Assembly (NCBI GenBank): GCA_005879245.1
Contig: VBLA01000178.1
Span: forward strand, 1 to 9,943
Direction of reading: 5' to 3'
DNA: 9,943 bases
DNA from: Deltaproteobacteria bacterium
Lineage (GTDB): Bacteria; Desulfobacterota; Binatia; DP-6
The translations under genes were made by a program, and so were the position numbers. The notes beneath the pieces were generated by a model. It did not search any database and was not told the origin of the DNA. It worked only from the letters and a program-made list of their open reading frames with translations. This document shows positions 5,988-9,943 of the stretch, piece after piece (the stretch's first letter is position 1; each line of letters begins with the position of its first letter).

Positions 5988-6734
5988 ATGATCGAAGTCG
6001 CGAGCTTGACCAAGCGCTACGGCGAGCTTGCTGCCATCCGCGACGTCTCCTTCACGGCCGCTCCCGGGCAGATCCTCGGCTTCCTCGGCCCCAACGGCGC
6101 CGGAAAGACGACGACCATGCGGATCATCACCGGCTTCCTGCCGGCGACCACGGGCACGGTGCGAGTCGACGGCTTCGACGTCTTCGAGCAGTCGGCCGAG
6201 GTGCGGCGTCGGATCGGGTATCTTCCCGAGAATCCGCCCCTCTACAACGACATGAGCGTGCCGAGCTATCTCCGCTTCGTCGCGAAGCTGAAGGGGCTGC
6301 GACGGGGGGACGTCGCAGTCGCGCTCGAGCGCGTCCTCGACACCTGTGGCCTGCGACAGGTGCGCGATCGCCTGCTCGGCCACCTCTCCAAAGGATACCG
6401 GCAGCGGGTCGGGCTCGCGCAGGCCCTGATCCACGACCCGCCCGTCCTCATCCTCGACGAGCCCACCATCGGCCTCGATCCGCGACAGATCATCGAGATC
6501 CGGAGCCTCATCAGGACCCTCGGCGGCAAGCGCACGGTGATCCTCTCGACGCACATCCTCCCCGAGGTGTCGCAGGTCTGTGACAAGGTGGTCATCATCA
6601 ACGAGGGGCACATCGTGATCGAGGACCAGGTCGCGAACCTGACGCGCGACCGGACGCTCGAGGACGTCTTCATCGAGGCGATCACCCGCGACTCGGGGGA
6701 CGGGTCGCGCGCCAGCGCGGCGGCCGAGAGCTAG
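5988..6734 (+). CDS. ABC transporter ATP-binding protein, GldA/NosF-like
   Basis: The 248-residue product is a complete nucleotide-binding subunit that powers an ABC-2 type transporter from the cytoplasmic side. In order it has an A-loop tyrosine at 11 (TKRYGE), Walker A GPNGAGKT (34-41), the LPEN form of the Q-loop region (79-82), the signature LSKGYRQ (133-139), Walker B VLILDE (153-158), the D-loop GLDP (162-165) and the switch histidine His189 in STHIL. All catalytic residues are present. The ATG at 5988 places the usual MIEVxxLTKRYG start at the family position; there is no visible Shine-Dalgarno sequence before it, unlike the next gene. The C-terminus has the usual TLEDVFIEA stretch and a short Ala/Ser-rich tail. 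It is followed 13 nt later by the permease gene and leads the four-gene operon. Confidence 0.95.
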   Translation: MIEVASLTKRYGELAAIRDVSFTAAPGQILGFLGPNGAGKTTTMRIITGFLPATTGTVRVDGFDVFEQSAEVRRRIGYLPENPPLYNDMSVPSYLRFVAKLKGLRRGDVAVALERVLDTCGLRQVRDRLLGHLSKGYRQRVGLAQALIHDPPVLILDEPTIGLDPRQIIEIRSLIRTLGGKRTVILSTHILPEVSQVCDKVVIINEGHIVIEDQVANLTRDRTLEDVFIEAITRDSGDGSRASAAAES

Positions 6735-6738
6735 GAGG
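6733..6738 (+). promoter_or_regulatory. Ribosome binding site of the permease gene, overlapping the upstream stop
   Basis: A perfect AGGAGG overlaps the TAG stop of the ATPase gene and sits 9 nt before the permease ATG at 6748. It fixes that start and suggests coupled translation with efficient reinitiation. Confidence 0.8.
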
Positions 6739-6747
6739 CGGCGCCCG

Positions 6748-7521
6748 ATGCGCAACGTCTTCACCATCGCGGGCAAGGAACTCCGGTCCTATTTCACGTC
6801 GCCCGTCGCCTACGTGCTGCTCGCGTCGTACCTCGCGCTCGCGGGCTACTTCTTCTACGCGCTCCTCCTCGCCTTCAACCAGACGCTGCAGATCTACAGC
6901 ATGATGCGGAACCCCGAGATGCTGTCGCGCTTCAACCTGAACCAGATGGTGATCGCACCCCTCCTCCACAATCTCGCGGTGCTGCTCATCTTCATCGTAC
7001 CGGCGATCACCATGCGGATGTTCCCGGAGGAGAAGCGCTCCGGCACCTACGAGCTGCTGCTCACCTCCCCGATCCGTGTGGGCGAGATCGTGCTCGGGAA
7101 GTTCCTGGGCGGTCTCGTCCTCGTGCTCCTCATGGTCGCCCTCTCCGGGCTCTTCGGCGTCCTGCTTCGCGCCTACGGGAACCCGGAGCTGCCGATGATG
7201 CTCGTCGGCTACCTCGGGCTCGCACTCATGGCCACCGTCTTCCTCGCGCTCGGCACGCTCATCTCCTCCTTCACCGACAACGTGGTGATCGGCTACGTCG
7301 GCGCGCTCTTCGCGCTCCTCGTGCTCTACACGATCGGCTGGCTCGGCGAGACGGTGCAGGGGGTGAGCGGGAACCTGATCCGCTACGTCTCCATCACCGA
7401 CCACTTCCAGGAGCTGACCAAGGGGATCGTCGACACGAGGGACCTGGTCTACTTCGTCACGCTCGTCGTGGTCGGGCTCTTCCTCACCCAGCGCTCGGTC
7501 GAGTCCGTGCGCTGGCGGTAG
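6748..7521 (+). CDS. ABC-2 type permease, GldF-like
   Basis: The 257-residue inner-membrane protein has about six hydrophobic segments (around 20-42, 72-88, 119-140, 146-170, 175-195 and 233-250), the usual topology of ABC-2 permeases. Between the second and third helices lies the family hallmark RMFPEEKRSGTYELLLTSPI (90-109), the cytoplasmic coupling region shared by GldF and NosY-type permeases. It should form the translocation pore with the ATPase encoded just upstream. Start and strong AGGAGG site agree. The stop is only 3 nt before the next start. In Bacteroidota GldF belongs to the gliding complex. Here no gliding genes are visible, so the substrate is unknown. Confidence 0.93.
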   Translation: MRNVFTIAGKELRSYFTSPVAYVLLASYLALAGYFFYALLLAFNQTLQIYSMMRNPEMLSRFNLNQMVIAPLLHNLAVLLIFIVPAITMRMFPEEKRSGTYELLLTSPIRVGEIVLGKFLGGLVLVLLMVALSGLFGVLLRAYGNPELPMMLVGYLGLALMATVFLALGTLISSFTDNVVIGYVGALFALLVLYTIGWLGETVQGVSGNLIRYVSITDHFQELTKGIVDTRDLVYFVTLVVVGLFLTQRSVESVRWR

Positions 7522-7524
7522 ACC

Positions 7525-9102
7525 ATGGCGCGCTCTGCCTCGCTCTTCGGGCTCCTCGGCCTGCTCTTCCTCGCCTTCGGCTTCGCGGGCGCCGCGCTCG
7601 TCGGCGTGGGCGACGCGTACGTGCTCCTCAACCTGGTCGCGGGGGGTACGCTGGTGCTCGCCTACCTGGCGCTCGGCTTCGAGGACTTCCGGAACCTCCT
7701 CGGGCAGCGCTCCACGCGCTACGGGGCGGGAGCCACGGTCTACACGCTGCTCTTCGTCGCGCTCGTGGGCGGCGGCAACTACCTGGCCACCCGCCATCAC
7801 CACCGCTGGGACGTGACCGAGGCGGGGATCTACACCCTCGCACCCCAGTCGCAGAAGGTCGTCGGCGCCCTCACCCAGGAGTTCGACATGACCGCCTTCG
7901 TCGAGGGCGGGCAGGATCCGCAGCTCGAGAGCCTCCTCGACAGCTACCGCTACGCCGCCCCGGCACACGTGAAGTTCCGCATGGTCGATCCCGACAAGGA
8001 GCCGGCGCTGGTCGACCAGATGAAGATCACGACGGCCCGCAGCGTCCACCTGCAGTACGGCAACGAGTCGTTCGTGGTGACGAACCCCGCCGAGGAGACG
8101 ATCACGAACGGCGTCATCCGGGTCTCGGGCGCCGCGAAGAAGACCGTGTACTTCGCCGAGGGCAACGGGGAGGGCGATACACAGAATTCGCAGGACCCGC
8201 GGGGCTACTCCAGCGCCAGGCTCGGACTCGAGCAGGAGAACTACGAGGTGAAGACGCTGCTCCTGCCGGCCGCGGAGCAGGTGCCCGACGACGCCAGCGT
8301 ACTGGTGATCGCCGGCCCCGAGCGACCGCTCACCGACCACGAGGTGGAGACGCTCGACGCCTACCTCCGACGAGGCGGCCACGTGCTCGCCCTGGTCGGG
8401 CCGCGCCAGGGCGACGAGAAGCTGCCGAAGCTCCTCGAGAAATGGGGCGTGCGGCTCGGGAACGACATCGTGATCGACCGGGAGGTCCGTCTCTTCGAGG
8501 GGCCCCGTCTGGGGATCGTGCCGATCACCAAGAGCTACGGCACCCACGCCATCACGCAGAACTTCCGCGACTACACCGTCTATCCGCAGACGCGGACCGT
8601 CGATCCCGATGCGGCCGGCAAGAAGGGCCTCGAAGCCACGGCCCTCGTGAAGACGAGCTCCTCGAGCTGGGCCGAGACGGACGTCGACGCGGTATTCGCC
8701 AAGGGCACCGCGAGCCTCGACGAGAAGGACAAGAAGGGGCCGCTCAACGTGGCGGTCGCGGTGACCGCGAAGCTGCAAGACCTGGGCATCACGCCACCGC
8801 CCGCGGCGGAGGGCAAGACGGCACCTGACCAGGCGCGACTCGTCGTCTTCGGCTCGGTGATGTTCGCCGACAACCAGGAGCTCTCGCAGTCGCGGCTCAA
8901 CAGCGATCTCTTCCTGAACGCCGTCGGGTGGCTCGTCGGGCAGGAGGAGCTGGTCTCGATCCGCAGCCGCAGCGTGCGCGCCTCGCGGGCGGAGCTGACC
9001 AGCGTGCAGGCCCTGCAGGTCTTCTATCTCTCCGTGCTGATCGTCCCGCAGCTGCTCATCGCGACTGGCATCACGGTCTGGTGGCGGCGGAAGTCCCGGT
9101 GA
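7525..9102 (+). CDS. GldG-like auxiliary membrane protein of the ABC transporter
   Basis: The 525-residue protein matches the GldG / ABC_transp_aux type. It has three N-terminal membrane helices (about 5-27, 31-51 and 69-87), then a long periplasmic region of about 400 residues and one C-terminal helix (about 499-518) ending in a basic tail. The junction RWDVTEAGIYTLAPQSQKVV after the third helix is the family's recognisable element. The periplasmic part contains VYFAEGNGEGD at the site where relatives have a HGE-like motif, and a Rossmann-like stretch around DDASVLVIAGPERPLTDHEVETL. No enzyme activity is known for the family; it is thought to work with the permease. Some relatives carry the permease fused to this part, while here they are separate genes 3 nt apart. 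The stop overlaps the start of the DUF4340 gene by 4 nt. Confidence 0.9.
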   Translation: MARSASLFGLLGLLFLAFGFAGAALVGVGDAYVLLNLVAGGTLVLAYLALGFEDFRNLLGQRSTRYGAGATVYTLLFVALVGGGNYLATRHHHRWDVTEAGIYTLAPQSQKVVGALTQEFDMTAFVEGGQDPQLESLLDSYRYAAPAHVKFRMVDPDKEPALVDQMKITTARSVHLQYGNESFVVTNPAEETITNGVIRVSGAAKKTVYFAEGNGEGDTQNSQDPRGYSSARLGLEQENYEVKTLLLPAAEQVPDDASVLVIAGPERPLTDHEVETLDAYLRRGGHVLALVGPRQGDEKLPKLLEKWGVRLGNDIVIDREVRLFEGPRLGIVPITKSYGTHAITQNFRDYTVYPQTRTVDPDAAGKKGLEATALVKTSSSSWAETDVDAVFAKGTASLDEKDKKGPLNVAVAVTAKLQDLGITPPPAAEGKTAPDQARLVVFGSVMFADNQELSQSRLNSDLFLNAVGWLVGQEELVSIRSRSVRASRAELTSVQALQVFYLSVLIVPQLLIATGITVWWRRKSR

Positions 9103-9943
9103 GCTTCCGGAAGATTCTCGCCCTCCTCGTCCTCGTCGCGGCGCTCGGGACCTACCTCTACGTCTACGAGCTCCCCCAGGCGCAGAAGGAGGGGAAGAAG
9201 GACAAGCTCGTCCCGCTCGACAAGGACGCGGTCACCGGCATCAGCCTAGTCTTCCCGGATCGACAGATCGACCTCCGCAAGGACGACCAGGGCTGGCGGC
9301 TCGTAAAGCCGCTCACCGCACCGGCCGACGGCGCCGCCGTCAAGAGCCTCGTGAACACGATTGCCGACGCCGAGGTGCAGAAGACGATCGACGAGGTGCC
9401 GCAGGACCTCGCGAGCTTCGGCCTCGACAAGCCCGAGCCCACCGTCACCCTGACCCTCAAGGACGGCTCCCAGACCCCGCCGCTGGCGGTCGGCAAGAAC
9501 ACGACGATCGGCGGCAAGACCTACGCCCGCAAGGACGACGAGCCGAAGATCTACTTGACCGGCTCGACGCTCCACTTCGGCCTCGCCAAGCAGGTGAAGG
9601 ACCTGCGCGACAAGCAGCTCCTCGCCTTCCAGGACGATGACGTGAGCCGCGTCGAGATCGCGCCGGAGGACGGCCCGACGACCGTCCTCGTCCGCAAGGA
9701 CAAGGACGCCTGGGCAATCGAGCCGGGTGACCGTCCGGCCGATTCCACCGAGGTGCGCTCCTATCTCGCCTCCCTCCGCGCCGCCCGGGCGGTCGACTTT
9801 CCGGACGACGCGCCCACGGACTTGGGGAAGTACGGCCTGGGGAAGCCGCGCCTCACGGTCACCCTCCGGACCGGCAAGGACGGCAACGAGACGAGGACCC
9901 TCCTCTTCGGGGGTGAAACGACCGAGAACAGCCAGAAGGAAGT
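9099..9943 (+). CDS. DUF4340 protein, partial (runs off right edge)
   Basis: A GTG at 9099 overlaps the TGA stop of the GldG-like gene (GTGA), and the frame stays open for 281 codons to the window edge. The N-terminus has one hydrophobic helix (about 5-23, KILALLVLVAALGTYLYVY), a signal anchor, and the rest should be periplasmic. The sequence fits DUF4340, a family regularly found beside GldA/F/G-like genes. Two tandem copies of the module are visible, about residues 41-123 and 178-262. Each has an LRKD or VRKD strand, a Trp (66 and 205), PAD, a helix with V-(K/R)-S, then GL-x-KP and TVTL. The first copy ends in a VGKNTTIGGKTYAR hairpin, and the second begins the same way (LLFGGETTENS) at the edge. 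Function is unknown; the periplasmic modules may bind a substrate or bridge to the envelope. The full length is not known. Confidence 0.88.
   Translation, partial: MSFRKILALLVLVAALGTYLYVYELPQAQKEGKKDKLVPLDKDAVTGISLVFPDRQIDLRKDDQGWRLVKPLTAPADGAAVKSLVNTIADAEVQKTIDEVPQDLASFGLDKPEPTVTLTLKDGSQTPPLAVGKNTTIGGKTYARKDDEPKIYLTGSTLHFGLAKQVKDLRDKQLLAFQDDDVSRVEIAPEDGPTTVLVRKDKDAWAIEPGDRPADSTEVRSYLASLRAARAVDFPDDAPTDLGKYGLGKPRLTVTLRTGKDGNETRTLLFGGETTENSQKE

Noticed and set aside
5758..5991. A 77-codon plus-strand frame in the gap before the ATPase gene
   Set aside because: No ribosome binding site, it covers the hairpins and the promoter candidate, and its sequence lacks any recognisable pattern.
6682..8778. 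A 698-codon minus-strand frame opposite the permease and GldG-like genes
   Set aside because: Its composition (His, Glu, Arg, Val rich, few hydrophobic blocks) is a typical mirror of membrane-protein codons; the plus-strand genes are certain.

Overview
The window is about two-thirds G+C and densely coded. The gene content suggests an environmental deltaproteobacterium-like lineage. A Cys-rich secreted protein with Thr/Ser linkers is a style I associate with Binatota/Desulfobacterota-type genomes, but this placement is inference. No rRNA, tRNA, CRISPR array, insertion sequence or integrase was seen.

Left half, minus strand, read from 4243 down to 1. The first gene is a DNA polymerase I gene (polA) that is disrupted. 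Its 5'-nuclease, degenerate exonuclease and most of its polymerase domain are in one frame. The last 109 codons are in another frame, and about 39 residues expected between the two are missing. An ECF sigma factor follows, then its zinc-binding membrane anti-sigma factor, a small exported protein of unknown function, and the start of a further membrane protein that runs off the left edge. The last four genes are joined by a 7-nt gap, an ATGA overlap and a TGATG overlap, so they look like one translationally coupled envelope-stress operon.

Centre, plus strand (4347-5708). A DUF4337-type three-helix membrane protein is followed 15 nt later by an exported protein with 28 cysteines in two modules, each ending in a Thr-rich tract. 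After these comes a 279-nt gene-free stretch holding several hairpins. At its right end a sigma70-like promoter candidate is interleaved with a perfect 10-bp inverted repeat followed by TTTT. That repeat could be the terminator of the upstream pair, an operator for the downstream operon, or both.

Right half, plus strand (5988-9943). This is a compact GldA/GldF/GldG-like ABC transporter operon: ATPase, ABC-2 permease, GldG-like auxiliary membrane protein, and a DUF4340 protein that overlaps it by 4 nt and runs off the right edge. The DUF4340 protein contains two tandem copies of its module. The cluster type is widespread, but its substrate outside gliding bacteria is unknown.

The points most worth following up are the polA lesion (real deletion or assembly error), the promoter/inverted-repeat overlap at 5915-5958, the Cys-rich exported protein with its membrane partner, and the two unknown proteins coupled to the sigma/anti-sigma pair.
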